Assembly: GCF_002091475.1 (NCBI RefSeq)
Contig: NZ_BCTR01000014.1
Location: 1-64,000 of the forward strand
Length of the DNA: 64,000 nt
Reading direction: 5' to 3'
Origin: Sphingomonas azotifigens NBRC 15497
Lineage (GTDB): Bacteria; Pseudomonadota; Alphaproteobacteria; Sphingomonadales; Sphingomonadaceae
In this document: positions 51,481 through 60,248 of the stretch, in pieces
Position numbering within the stretch: the stretch's first letter is position 1
Layout of the letters: the number at the start of each line of letters is the position of its first letter
Program-made: the position numbers and the translations under genes
The notes under the pieces: generated by a model
Seen by the model: the letters and a program-made list of their open reading frames with translations, nothing else
Databases searched by the model: none
What the model was told of the DNA's origin: nothing

Positions 51481-53145
51481 CTAGTATAGATTCAAGCGCA
51501 TCGCCCGCCGTGCCGCACGCAGGCCGAAGATGAACGACGCCGCGATCGACGCGCCTGCGCCGGGATATACCCCACCCGTCACCGAGGCGGTGCAATTGCC
51601 TGTCGCATAGAGACCCGGAATGGCGGTGCCGTCGGGCCTGAGCACGCGGCCGTCCTCGTCGGTCACGAGACCGCCATAGGTCCCGACGTCGCCAGGAAAC
51701 ATCTGCACCGCGTAAAAGGGTGGACGATCGATCGCGCCGAGGCAGGGATTGGGCTTCACCGAGGCGTCGCCGCCGAACCGATCATAATGGCGCGCACCCT
51801 TGGCGAAATCCTCGTCCACGCCGCGCTCGGCGAAGCGGGTCATGCGTTCCGCACTGCGGACCAAGCCAGCGGCATCGACGCCGATCTTGCCGGCGAGGGC
51901 CTCCAGGCTGTCCGCTTTGACCATATAGCCCTTTTCGAACCAGCTCGGCGGGGTCAACAGCGGCGGGAACTTGCCCCAGACGTAATTGTTGCGGTGGCGG
52001 CTATCCAGAATGGCCCAGACCGGCTTGCCGGTGCGCTCGACGACATCGTGCATGCGCTCGCCGGTTTCCATGTAGCTGCCGGCCTCGTTGCAGAAACGCT
52101 CCCCCTTGGCGTCCACCAGCATCATGTACGGCTTGGCCAGATCCTGGGGGTGCATCAGCGGCACGCTGGCACCGGGCGGCAGGGATCCGGGAATCCACAC
52201 GGCCTTGTCGAGATTGTCGGTGTCGGCGCCCAGCGCGATCGCCTGTTCCAGCATTTCCCCGGTGTCGCCGGGATTGGCATTGGTCCAGCTGGTCGAGGTC
52301 GGCGTGCGGTGGTAGCGATCGCGCATCGCCTGGTTGCGCGCAAAGCCGCCAATGTTCAGCAACACGCCGTCGCGTGCACGGATCCGCCGGCTCTGGCCAT
52401 CGATCACAGCGACGACACCGATCACGCCGCCGTCCTCGGACAGGATGAATTCCTGCACGCCGGCTTCGGTGCGGATGTCGACATCGTTCTGTAGCGCGGC
52501 ATAAAGCATCTGCGCCTGAATCGCGGTCCCGGCACTGACCAGATGCTTGCCGGTGATCCGCATCCGCATCATGCGGAACGCCAGCGCCAGCGCGGCAAGG
52601 CGCCCTTCCCAGGTCCGTTTCGCGAGCGACACACGGTGCATTTCGCGCCGCTTGAAGGGGACCGGGAACGGCCCCTTGCGCAGCCGCCCCTCCCATTCGC
52701 CGAGCTTGCGCGTATCGAACAGCGTCATGCCGATCGATCTGCCGCGCGGCGCGCCGCCGGGACGGTCGTCATAATAGTCGGACCAGCCGTCGAAGCGGCG
52801 GAATCGAACGCCCTTCTCTTCGAGATACTCGACCATCTCGGGGCCGGTTCGCAGATAGGCCTCGGTACGGGCCGGGGTTACGCCCTTGCCGCCGTCGCCG
52901 ACGGTTTGCGCCAGATATTCCAGTCCGCGCTCGAAGCTGTCCTGAATCCCCTCACGCCGCAGCAATGGATTGTTCGGGATCCACAGCACGCCGCCCGACA
53001 TGGCGGTCGAGCCGCCGACCTTGTCGGTCTTCTCCAGTATCAGCGGCGTCTTCCCGGCATCCTTGACCGCCAGCGCCGCGGCGAACGAGCCGCCGCCGGA
53101 GCCCACGATCAGGAAGTCGACCTCCTCGTCGAACATCTGCTTCAC
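51481..53145 (-). CDS. FAD-dependent dehydrogenase of the 3-ketosteroid delta-1-dehydrogenase (KstD) family
   Basis: A 554-residue flavoprotein. The FAD motif VGSGGGSFAAALAVKDAG starts at residue 13, LEKTDKVGGSTAMSGGVLWIP follows, and near the C-terminus GLYATGNCTASVTGG and VYPGAGASIAASFIFGLRAAR match the KstD family, including the active-site Tyr-Pro-Gly. It could insert a double bond in a 3-keto ring (delta-1 or delta-4 type) or another cyclic ketone. The GTG at 53145 overlaps the Rieske stop by 4 nt; ATG 53136 is an alternative. Coupling to a ring-hydroxylating oxygenase strengthens the ring-attack interpretation. Confidence 0.87.
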   Translation of the reverse strand: MKQMFDEEVDFLIVGSGGGSFAAALAVKDAGKTPLILEKTDKVGGSTAMSGGVLWIPNNPLLRREGIQDSFERGLEYLAQTVGDGGKGVTPARTEAYLRTGPEMVEYLEEKGVRFRRFDGWSDYYDDRPGGAPRGRSIGMTLFDTRKLGEWEGRLRKGPFPVPFKRREMHRVSLAKRTWEGRLAALALAFRMMRMRITGKHLVSAGTAIQAQMLYAALQNDVDIRTEAGVQEFILSEDGGVIGVVAVIDGQSRRIRARDGVLLNIGGFARNQAMRDRYHRTPTSTSWTNANPGDTGEMLEQAIALGADTDNLDKAVWIPGSLPPGASVPLMHPQDLAKPYMMLVDAKGERFCNEAGSYMETGERMHDVVERTGKPVWAILDSRHRNNYVWGKFPPLLTPPSWFEKGYMVKADSLEALAGKIGVDAAGLVRSAERMTRFAERGVDEDFAKGARHYDRFGGDASVKPNPCLGAIDRPPFYAVQMFPGDVGTYGGLVTDEDGRVLRPDGTAIPGLYATGNCTASVTGGVYPGAGASIAASFIFGLRAARRAMRLNLY

Positions 53146-54464
53146 GCCATGAACTCGTGCAGGGCGCGGTGAAAGTTGGAAACCGCCAGTTCCTGCTTCG
53201 GGTTGGTCCGCGATCCCTTGAATCCTCGGCTCTTCATGCCCTGCTGGAGATCGGCCATGTTCTGGAAGTCCTGGGTGAGGATCAGGCCCCAGTCGGCGAT
53301 GCTGGTGATATCGGGCCGGACCGAAAGCGTCGGGCGGGGCTCCTTGCCCTCCGGATAGCGCTCCAGCGCATAGACATCGAAGATGCAGCTGTCGGGATCA
53401 TCCCCGTTCGGCCGTGCGCGATAGCCGAGCAGATGGCAGGGACCATGGAGGAAGACCATGTTGGGGAAGATGTGCCACGACGTGCCGGCCTTGCCCATCG
53501 CCTCCGGGGTCAGGTCCGCGGGCCAGCCTGCGCCCCCCGCCTCATGCTCCTCGCGGTTGAAACGCATGAAGGCGCGGACAACCTCCATCGGCTCGGCGTC
53601 CGCAGGCATTTCCGCGCGCAGGCGCTTGGCGGCACGCAGCGTGTGCTCCGTCATCGTCGTGTCGAGCGTCTCGAGCAGCTCCTCAAACACGCGGACCACG
53701 GCGTCGCGGACATCCAGATCCGCCGGCGGATCGCCCAGCCGCGGCGACGGCAGGCCAAGCGGCCGGCCAGGGCCATAGCCGAACATGCCGTGCAGGCCGT
53801 GCTTGCGGCTGATCGTGTAATCCGAGGTGAAGGCGAGCAACTGGCGATGCGTCGTCTGGACGTGATAGCCTTCCGAAAAGGCTTCCAGCGCCACCTTCCA
53901 GTTGGCCGGAAGCACCGCCTGGCGCCGCCATTTATAGCGCATCTTGCCGATCTCGAACATGTCGAGATATTCGGGCGCGGGGTCGAGCCACTCGAGCAGC
54001 GGCGGCGTCTCCGCGTCGGGGCACACGAATACCCAGCCGTTCCACGTATCGACGCGGACCGGCTCCAGCGCGATCTCCGCATCGTCGAGCGTGCCGTCCC
54101 AGTCCGCCCGATCGATCACATCGACCGAACGACCGTCCAGGTCCCATTTCCAGCCATGATATTTGCAATGGAACCGTCCCATCCGGCCACAGCCGCTGGT
54201 CAGCTTGCGCCCCCGGTGCGGGCAGACATTGAAGAACGCCTTCAGCTCTCCCGCGGCGGTCCGCACGATCGTGATCGACTCGTGCGCGATCTCATAGGTG
54301 ATGAAGTCGCCTGGCGCTTCGAGCTCCTCCTCGCGCCCGGCCATCTGCCAGGCGCGAGTCCAGAGCCGCTCGCGCTCGAGGCGCGCGAAATCCGGCGAGA
54401 TATAGTCGCTCGCCGGCACGAAATCGTCGCGAACGGGAGAGGTGGCGGATACGGCGGTAAGCAT
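53142..54464 (-). CDS. Rieske non-haem iron oxygenase, alpha subunit
   Basis: A 440-residue ring-hydroxylating oxygenase. The Rieske cluster motif CPHRGRKLTSGC continues to HCKYHGW around residues 83-105. The catalytic iron site lies in NWKVALEAFSEGYHVQTTH, with both His residues, and TQDFQNM probably provides the Asp. It hydroxylates a ring or alkyl position using electrons from a ferredoxin/reductase. No beta subunit is adjacent, consistent with an alpha3-type enzyme. ATG 54464 follows AAGGACC; the frame starts earlier at 54503. It is first in the operon running to 48978. Confidence 0.92.
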   Translation of the reverse strand: MLTAVSATSPVRDDFVPASDYISPDFARLERERLWTRAWQMAGREEELEAPGDFITYEIAHESITIVRTAAGELKAFFNVCPHRGRKLTSGCGRMGRFHCKYHGWKWDLDGRSVDVIDRADWDGTLDDAEIALEPVRVDTWNGWVFVCPDAETPPLLEWLDPAPEYLDMFEIGKMRYKWRRQAVLPANWKVALEAFSEGYHVQTTHRQLLAFTSDYTISRKHGLHGMFGYGPGRPLGLPSPRLGDPPADLDVRDAVVRVFEELLETLDTTMTEHTLRAAKRLRAEMPADAEPMEVVRAFMRFNREEHEAGGAGWPADLTPEAMGKAGTSWHIFPNMVFLHGPCHLLGYRARPNGDDPDSCIFDVYALERYPEGKEPRPTLSVRPDITSIADWGLILTQDFQNMADLQQGMKSRGFKGSRTNPKQELAVSNFHRALHEFMA

Positions 54465-54548
54465 GGTCAATAGGTCCTTCGCCTGGGGCGTCCCTTTGGT
54501 CACAAGCTATGGCGCTCGCAGGAGCCGGGCAACCGATCCCGCACGCAC

Positions 54549-54562
54549 TGCACATATGTGAT
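54549..54562. promoter_or_regulatory. Candidate operator, TGCA-CATATG-TGAT
   Basis: Dyad-set member with a CATATG centre, in the 169-nt divergent region between the Rieske gene (start 54464) and the ACAD at 54634, about equally far from both. Confidence 0.5.
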
Positions 54563-54633
54563 CGAGCGCGCGCGCCGGTGGCGCCGGCACGCGATGCCGA
54601 TAACAGGGAAGCGAGCGCGGGAGAGTAGTAGCG

Positions 54634-55641
54634 ATGGACCAGGAACGTACCGACCGTATCGAGATGATTCGCGACAGCGCCTCGGCGGTGGTTTCCGCCG
54701 ATGGTGACGTGTCGCGCATACGCGGCCTCCGCTTCGGTGATCGCGATTTCGATGCGGCGACCTGGCAGGAAATGCTCGCGCTCGGCTGGATCCCGTTGCT
54801 GGTGCCCGAAGACGCCGGCGGCGCCGGGCTCGGCATGGGCGAATATTGCGCGCTCGCCGAGATCATGGGGCGCGGCCTGGTTCCCGAGCCCTTCGTCGCC
54901 GCGGTTCCCGCCGTCGCCGCGCTGCCGGACGCGGCGCGCGACGCGGTGCTGGCCGGCCACAGCCTCTACCTGCCGGCGCTGGGCGGGAACATCGCGGTGC
55001 GTGGCGGAAGGCTGTCCGGTCGCTGCACGGGCGTCCTGTCGGCGCGCCACGCCGACGGGTTCCTGATTTTGGCGGATACCGGCTTCTGGGTCGTCGAGGC
55101 CGGCGACGTCACACTGACCAGCGTCGGCGCACAGGACGGGCGCAGTATCGCCACCATTGCCATGTCCGACTCGCCGGCGCGCCCGGCGACGGGCGACGGA
55201 TTGACCGCCGAACGTCTGCGTCTGGGCATCGCAGCCGAATTGCTGGGCATCGGCCAGCGCGCGTTCGACATCACGCTCGACCATCTGCGAACGCGCCAGC
55301 AATTCGGCCGCGCGATCGGCAGCTTCCAGGCATTGCAGCATCGCTGTGCGGATCTGCTCGTGCAGATCGAACTGGCACGCGCCGCAGTGGATGCCGCCGC
55401 CCGTGCTTTCGACTCGGGACGCGAACGCGATGCGATACGGCAGGCAGTCTCCCGAGCGAAGGCCCGCGCCGGAGACATGGCGATGCTGGTGACACGGCAG
55501 GGCATCCAGCTCCACGGCGGCATCGGCTTCGCCGACGAAAGCGATATCGGCCTGTATCTCCGCCGCGCCATGGTGCTGGTGAACCAGGGGGGAAGCCCCG
55601 GCTGGCACCGCAAGCGCTACGGCACGCTGTTGGCCGCGTGA
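54634..55641 (+). CDS. Acyl-CoA dehydrogenase, smaller partner-type subunit
   Basis: A 335-residue ACAD-like protein of the reduced type: VPEDAGGAGLGMGEY, RTRQQFGRAIGSFQALQH as the FAD contact and QLHGGIGFADESDIGLYLRR near the end. It matches the smaller subunits at 26056, 28010 and 33549, but no larger subunit is next to it. The unpaired larger ACAD at 22120 is one possible partner. The start ATG follows GGGAGAG. Its stop overlaps the transporter start (GTGA). Confidence 0.84.
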   Translation: MDQERTDRIEMIRDSASAVVSADGDVSRIRGLRFGDRDFDAATWQEMLALGWIPLLVPEDAGGAGLGMGEYCALAEIMGRGLVPEPFVAAVPAVAALPDAARDAVLAGHSLYLPALGGNIAVRGGRLSGRCTGVLSARHADGFLILADTGFWVVEAGDVTLTSVGAQDGRSIATIAMSDSPARPATGDGLTAERLRLGIAAELLGIGQRAFDITLDHLRTRQQFGRAIGSFQALQHRCADLLVQIELARAAVDAAARAFDSGRERDAIRQAVSRAKARAGDMAMLVTRQGIQLHGGIGFADESDIGLYLRRAMVLVNQGGSPGWHRKRYGTLLAA

Positions 55642-56576
55642 GCGCCCCCGCGCCACAAGCAGCATCCGGGCCGGCAGCTGCGCAGCGGGACCATACGCTG
55701 CGCGGCGCGATGTGGATGCTGGCCGCGGCGATCACCTTCACGCTCGCCATGTCGCTGGTGAAGTTCCTGGGGAACAGCTATCCCCCCGCCGTCCAGACCT
55801 TTTGTCGCCAGGTCGTGAGCCTGGTGGTGCTGCTCCCCTTCATCCTCGCGGCGCCCGGACGCGTGCTGCGCACGGCGCGCCCAGCCTATATGCTCAGCCG
55901 CTCTGCAGCGAGCAGCCTCGCACTGATCCTCGCCTATACATCGTACCAGCAGCTTGGGCTGGCGCAGGCGAACGCGTTGTCGTTCACGCGCATCCTGTTC
56001 ATGGTGCCGCTGGCGATGCTCATCCTGCGCGAGCATGTCGCGCCGGGCCGCATGCTCAGTACCCTCGTCGGATTTGGCGGCGTCGTTGTTGTCCTGCAGC
56101 CCTGGAGTGCGCACTCCATCCTCGGCTGGGGCGCTGCAGCGGGGATCGGCGCGGCGCTGCTCGCGGCCTGGGCGCTGATCGGCGTCAAGTCGATGACGCG
56201 CGACCACAGCCAGCTTACCCTGCTCGCCTGGTCGGCGATTCTGGGGGTGCTCTTCACCGCGCCCGCGGCCGCGCTGGAATGGAAGACGCCGCACGGCGTG
56301 GAACTGGTGCTGCTCGGCCTGATGGGGGCGCTGTCGACGGTGACACAGGCCTGCTACATCAAGGGCATGTCGATGGGCGAGGCCACCGCCATGGCGCCGA
56401 TCGATTATACCCGGATCGTCTTCGCGTCGCTGTTCGGCTTCGCCTTTTTCGGCGAGGTCCCCGGCGGCGCCACATTGGTCGGGGCGGCGATCATCATCGG
56501 CGCGGCGCTGGCGATCACGCTGCAGGCCCGCAGGCGCGTCGTGCCGCTCGAAGCGATTCTCACGGAAACGCCTTGA
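55638..56576 (+). CDS. DMT-superfamily (EamA) transporter
   Basis: A 312-residue inner-membrane protein with about ten hydrophobic helices and two EamA repeats, the first around MWMLAAAITFTLAMSLVKF and the second from LLAWSAILGVLF onward. The motif PIDYTRIVFASLFGFAFFGE closes the second repeat. The family exports or imports small metabolites; the substrate is unknown. The GTG start at 55638 overlaps the ACAD stop. It ends in a basic cytoplasmic tail. Confidence 0.87.
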   Translation: MSAPAPQAASGPAAAQRDHTLRGAMWMLAAAITFTLAMSLVKFLGNSYPPAVQTFCRQVVSLVVLLPFILAAPGRVLRTARPAYMLSRSAASSLALILAYTSYQQLGLAQANALSFTRILFMVPLAMLILREHVAPGRMLSTLVGFGGVVVVLQPWSAHSILGWGAAAGIGAALLAAWALIGVKSMTRDHSQLTLLAWSAILGVLFTAPAAALEWKTPHGVELVLLGLMGALSTVTQACYIKGMSMGEATAMAPIDYTRIVFASLFGFAFFGEVPGGATLVGAAIIIGAALAITLQARRRVVPLEAILTETP

Positions 56577-56624
56577 GTCGCGCTCCCGCTGCGGCCGTCG
56601 ACCGCGGCATAGATACTTTCGGAC

Positions 56625-56638
56625 ATCCGATATGCGAT
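56625..56638. promoter_or_regulatory. Candidate operator, ATCC-GATATG-CGAT
   Basis: Dyad-set member in the 134-nt gap before the Old Yellow Enzyme gene, ending 72 nt before the ATG. Confidence 0.42.
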
Positions 56639-56710
56639 GCTTCGCGCCCGAGCGTTCCGATCGACGCGCCGCGCCTCGCCATGCGGAGCGCCCGCCCATA
56701 GGGTGATATC

Positions 56711-57853
56711 ATGCTGAAATCCTTGCTGACCCCCTTGCAGCTTCGCGGCGTGACGCTCGCCAACCGCGTCGTGATGTCGCCCATGTCGCGCTACTTCTGC
56801 GCCGGAGGCGTGCCGACGCGCGACGTTGCCGACTATTACCGCCGCCGCGCCGACGGCGGCCTGGGCCTGATCATCACCGAGGGCGTTTCCGTCGACCATC
56901 CCCGCGCGGTCGACAATCCGGGCATCCCGCGCCTGCACGGAGAGGACGCGCTCGCCGGCTGGCGCTACGTGGTCGATTCGGTCCATGCCGCCGGCTGCCC
57001 GATCTGGCCCCAGCTCTGGCATCAAGGGCCGATGTGGAACGTCGAATTCGCCGGCGCGCATGCGACGGACACGGCAGCCCTGCGCCCGTCCGGCATCTGG
57101 GGTCCGCCCGACGGCGTGATCTCCGTCCATCCCGAGCGACGCCTGCAATCGCTGCCCGAAACCGCGCCGATGCGCGAGGAGGAGATCGCCGACGCCATCG
57201 CCGCCTATGCGGCGTCGGCGCGCAATGCGGTGGCGGTGGGCTTTGACGGTATCGCCGTCCACGGCGCCCATGGCTATCTGATCGACAGCTTCCTGTGGCA
57301 ATATACCAACCGGCGTGCCGATCACTGGGGAGGCACCCCGGCGGCGCGGGCCCGGTTCGGCGCGGAGGTGATCCGCGCGATCCGTGCAGCGGTAGGCGAA
57401 TCGGTGCCGATCGCGCTGCGGATCTCGCAGTTCAAGATGCAGGATTACCGGGCGCGCCTGGCCGATACGCCAGCGGAACTGGCCGAACTGCTCGGCCCGC
57501 TGGCCGATGCCGGCGTGGACCTGTTCGATTGCAGCCAGCGCTTCTTCGATACGCCGTTGTTCGAGGGATCGCCGCTGAACCTCGCCGGCTGGGTGAAGGC
57601 GTTGACCGGCACCCGAACGATGACCGTCGGCGGCATCGGCCTGGGCAAAAGCGGCAAGCCCGCCGCGCATATCGATCGCGGCCAGCCGTCGGACAACAAC
57701 CTGCCCAGCCTCGTCGAGCGGTTCGATCGGGACGAATTCGACCTGGTGGCAGTCGGACGGTCGCTGCTGAACGATCCGGAATGGCTGCGCCGCGCGATCG
57801 AGCAACGGGACTTCCTGCCGTTCGATCCCGCCAATCTGGAGCGCCTGGCGTGA
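56711..57853 (+). CDS. Old Yellow Enzyme-family NADH:flavin oxidoreductase
   Basis: A 380-residue FMN-binding TIM barrel. LLTPLQLRGVTLANRVVMSPMSRY opens the chain (the long hydrophobic block is the FMN phosphate and isoalloxazine contact), PQLWHQGPMW follows, HGAHGYLIDSFL carries the substrate-binding His pair near residue 180, and VAVGRSLLNDPEW ends the FMN site. It should reduce an activated C=C bond of a cyclic enone, or act like a 2,4-dienoyl-CoA reductase, although the Fe-S/FAD half of that enzyme is missing. A SnoaL-like gene overlaps its end. Confidence 0.9.
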   Translation: MLKSLLTPLQLRGVTLANRVVMSPMSRYFCAGGVPTRDVADYYRRRADGGLGLIITEGVSVDHPRAVDNPGIPRLHGEDALAGWRYVVDSVHAAGCPIWPQLWHQGPMWNVEFAGAHATDTAALRPSGIWGPPDGVISVHPERRLQSLPETAPMREEEIADAIAAYAASARNAVAVGFDGIAVHGAHGYLIDSFLWQYTNRRADHWGGTPAARARFGAEVIRAIRAAVGESVPIALRISQFKMQDYRARLADTPAELAELLGPLADAGVDLFDCSQRFFDTPLFEGSPLNLAGWVKALTGTRTMTVGGIGLGKSGKPAAHIDRGQPSDNNLPSLVERFDRDEFDLVAVGRSLLNDPEWLRRAIEQRDFLPFDPANLERLA

Positions 57854-58425
57854 GCGGTGCCGACCTCGCCGCCCGCATCGACCGGATCGAATCGCAGCTC
57901 GCCATCCAGCAACTGCCGATCCGCTACGCACTGGCGATCGACGCGCGCGACATCGATGCATGGCTGGCGCTGTTCATTGCCGATGTCGACTGCGGCGCGG
58001 CAGGCAAGGGCCGAGAGGCACTACGTACCACGATCGAGCCGGGCGTCCGCACCTTCTACCGCTCGATTCATCAGATCTGCGGCCACGCCATCGACTTTGT
58101 CGATGCCGATCACGCCGCAGGCCGCGTCTATTGCCGCGCGGAGCATGAGGATCGCGGCGGCTGGTACGTGATGGCGATCTGCTATTTCGACGAGTATGCG
58201 CGCCGCGACGGTGAGTGGTTCTTCACCCGCCGCCGCGAACGCCATTGGTATGCGGCGGACCTGCTCGAACGCCCCACCGCACCGTTCCGCGGCTGGCCCG
58301 GGCACGACCGCAACGCTCCTCGCCTGCCGGCCGCCTTTCCGAGCTGGAGCCGCTTCTGGGCGCAGGTTCCCGACGCCGAGATCGCGACGCTGACGGCGAT
58401 GCCGGTGGAGAGCGAAACGCGGTGA
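57850..58425 (+). CDS. SnoaL-like (NTF2-fold) protein
   Basis: A 191-residue NTF2-fold protein with the helix ESQLAIQQLPIRYALAIDAR, then DIDAWLALFIADVDCG and SIHQICGHAIDFVDADHAAG. The Asp residues at the end of the second helix and HQICGHAIDF match SnoaL_4 proteins found near steroid and terpenoid genes. The GTG start overlaps the Old Yellow Enzyme stop (GTGA), so the two are co-translated and may act on consecutive intermediates of a cyclic ketone. No reaction can be assigned. Confidence 0.82.
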   Translation: MSGADLAARIDRIESQLAIQQLPIRYALAIDARDIDAWLALFIADVDCGAAGKGREALRTTIEPGVRTFYRSIHQICGHAIDFVDADHAAGRVYCRAEHEDRGGWYVMAICYFDEYARRDGEWFFTRRRERHWYAADLLERPTAPFRGWPGHDRNAPRLPAAFPSWSRFWAQVPDAEIATLTAMPVESETR

Positions 58426-58438
58426 GACGAAGGGATTC

Positions 58439-59248
58439 CTAGCGCGCGAAACGCAGCATCCCGGCAGTCTTTTCCGCGACCTCCGTCAGAACGCGGGAGA
58501 CCTCCTCGATCCGCTTGTCGAGGCGGCCTGTCGGGCCGGCCACGAGCAGCGCAATGCGGCGCCGGTCGAGATCATCGTTGCCGGGCAGCGCGGCGGCGAT
58601 GCCGACCGCGCCGAAAATGCCCTCCTGGATGCTGACGGCATAGCCGTCGCTGCGGATGCGTGCCAGCTTCGCTCGCAACCGGTCCGGATCGGTGAGGGTA
58701 TTGGGGGTAAGCTGCAGGAACTCGGTCTGCGCGATATAGCGTTCCTGCGTGGCGGGCTCCTCATAGGCGAGGATCGCCTGGCCCGCGGCGGTGCAATAGA
58801 GCGGCCGGCTCGACCCCAGCGACACGCTGTACCGCACCGTCTGGCGACTATCGACGCCTTCGATATAGGTCACGGTCATCGATTCCGGATCGAGACGGGT
58901 CAGCACCGCCGTTTCGCCGGTGCGCTCCAGCAATTCCTCGATCGCCTCGTGCAGCACCGGCGACATGCTGGGCCGCGATGCGAGCATCGCGTGCGCCATG
59001 CGATAGGCTGCCCCGCCTAGGCGATAGCGCTGGTTGAGCACGGTCAGATGCTGCGACGCGACCAGCCCCTTCAGCATGTTGAGCAGGCTGCTCTTGGGCG
59101 TGTCGACCAGCAGCGCCAGTTCCGACAGCGATATGCCGTCGCGGCGATCCGCCACGGTCTCCAGCACGCTGAGCACCCTGCCTACGCTGCGGGGTGGGTC
59201 CTGTATCGGCCGACGATGGTCCTGCACTGGAAGCTCGGCCAGGGGCAC
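58439..59248 (-). CDS. IclR-family transcriptional regulator
   Basis: A 269-residue regulator. The N-terminal winged helix runs from SVGRVLSVLETVADR through LSELALLVDTPKSSLLNMLKGL to QRYRLG. The IclR effector domain follows, with SSRPLYCTAAGQAILA and SIQEGIFGAVGIAAALP. It may bind an acyl-CoA or aromatic/alicyclic acid. The GTG at 59248 follows GGAGG. It is divergent from the crotonase at 59437, with a dyad between them, so that gene and its own promoter are likely targets. Confidence 0.9.
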   Translation of the reverse strand: MPLAELPVQDHRRPIQDPPRSVGRVLSVLETVADRRDGISLSELALLVDTPKSSLLNMLKGLVASQHLTVLNQRYRLGGAAYRMAHAMLASRPSMSPVLHEAIEELLERTGETAVLTRLDPESMTVTYIEGVDSRQTVRYSVSLGSSRPLYCTAAGQAILAYEEPATQERYIAQTEFLQLTPNTLTDPDRLRAKLARIRSDGYAVSIQEGIFGAVGIAAALPGNDDLDRRRIALLVAGPTGRLDKRIEEVSRVLTEVAEKTAGMLRFAR

Positions 59249-59344
59249 CTATTCCTCCGGGATTTCTGTTGCCAAACTCTACGATGTCACATTCGATGCG
59301 CAAGCCGCGCTTCTCACGCCATCGCGGATATGAAGACGTCGGAA

Positions 59345-59358
59345 AGCACATACGCGAT
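59345..59358. promoter_or_regulatory. Candidate operator, AGCA-CATACG-CGAT
   Basis: Dyad-set member in the 188-nt divergent region, 97 nt from the IclR start and 78 nt from the crotonase start. Confidence 0.42.
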
Positions 59359-59436
59359 GACGGACAGATGGTTCTTGCCCTTGTGCACGTCCCCTAGGCA
59401 CATCGCAGGAAACGGCAAGAAGGTGCGGGAGCGAAT

Positions 59437-60219
59437 ATGTCGGAACTGATCGAGACGCGGGACGGCCGGGTCGTGACCCTGATGCTGAATCGGCCCGACT
59501 CGATGAACGCACTGACGGATGGGCTGATCGATCAACTGATCGAGGCCTTCCATCGTCTCGGACGCGACCCGGACGTCGGCGTCATTGTCCTGACCGGCGC
59601 CGGCAAGGCATTTTGCGCCGGCGGCGACGTGAAGGACCTTTCGGGCCGCGCCGAGCGGACGCTGGAGAAGCGCATCGAGGATCTTCGGCACAAGCAGCAT
59701 GTTGCGCTGGCGATGCATCGTTGCCCGAAGTTGATCGTGGCAGCCGTCAATGGTGCTGCGATGGGCGCCGGCATGAGCATGGCGCTGGCGGCCGATTTCC
59801 GCATCGTCGCAGCCTCGGCGACGTTCGGCACCGCCTTCGCCGCCGTGGGCTTCTCGGGCGATTTCGGAATCAGCTGGACGCTGGCGCGGCTGGTTGGGCC
59901 TGCCAAGGCGCGCGAACTTCTGATCCTCAATCCCCGCCTGAAGGCCGAGGAGGCCGACCGGCTCGGACTGGTCACACGCCTGGTCGAGCCCGAGCGCCTG
60001 GCGGAGGAAGCAGCGGCCTTCGCATCCACGCTGGCGGCGGGTCCGCTGATCGCTTGGAGCATGATGAAGCGAAACCTGAACTTTGCCGAGAGCAACGACC
60101 TGGCAGCGACCCTCGATCTGGAAGCAGCCAATCAGAGCCGATGCGCAATGACGGAGGACCATCTCGAAGCACGCAGTGCATGGACCGAGCGGCGCCCGCC
60201 GAACTTCAGCGGGCGTTGA
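59437..60219 (+). CDS. Enoyl-CoA hydratase/isomerase (crotonase family)
   Basis: A 260-residue crotonase with LNRPDSMNALT, GAGKAFCAGGDVKDL, NGAAMGAGMSMALAAD and VGFSGDFGISWTLARLVG. The last motif, with Asp in SGDFG, is that of PaaG-like isomerases. Near a BadH-like SDR and a conventional ACAD it might process a cyclohexene-carboxyl-CoA. It lies between two IclR genes and ends 29 nt before the second, which converges on it. Confidence 0.88.
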   Translation: MSELIETRDGRVVTLMLNRPDSMNALTDGLIDQLIEAFHRLGRDPDVGVIVLTGAGKAFCAGGDVKDLSGRAERTLEKRIEDLRHKQHVALAMHRCPKLIVAAVNGAAMGAGMSMALAADFRIVAASATFGTAFAAVGFSGDFGISWTLARLVGPAKARELLILNPRLKAEEADRLGLVTRLVEPERLAEEAAAFASTLAAGPLIAWSMMKRNLNFAESNDLAATLDLEAANQSRCAMTEDHLEARSAWTERRPPNFSGR

Positions 60220-60248
60220 GAATGCCGGTCGAGTCCGTCGCGGGCCGT

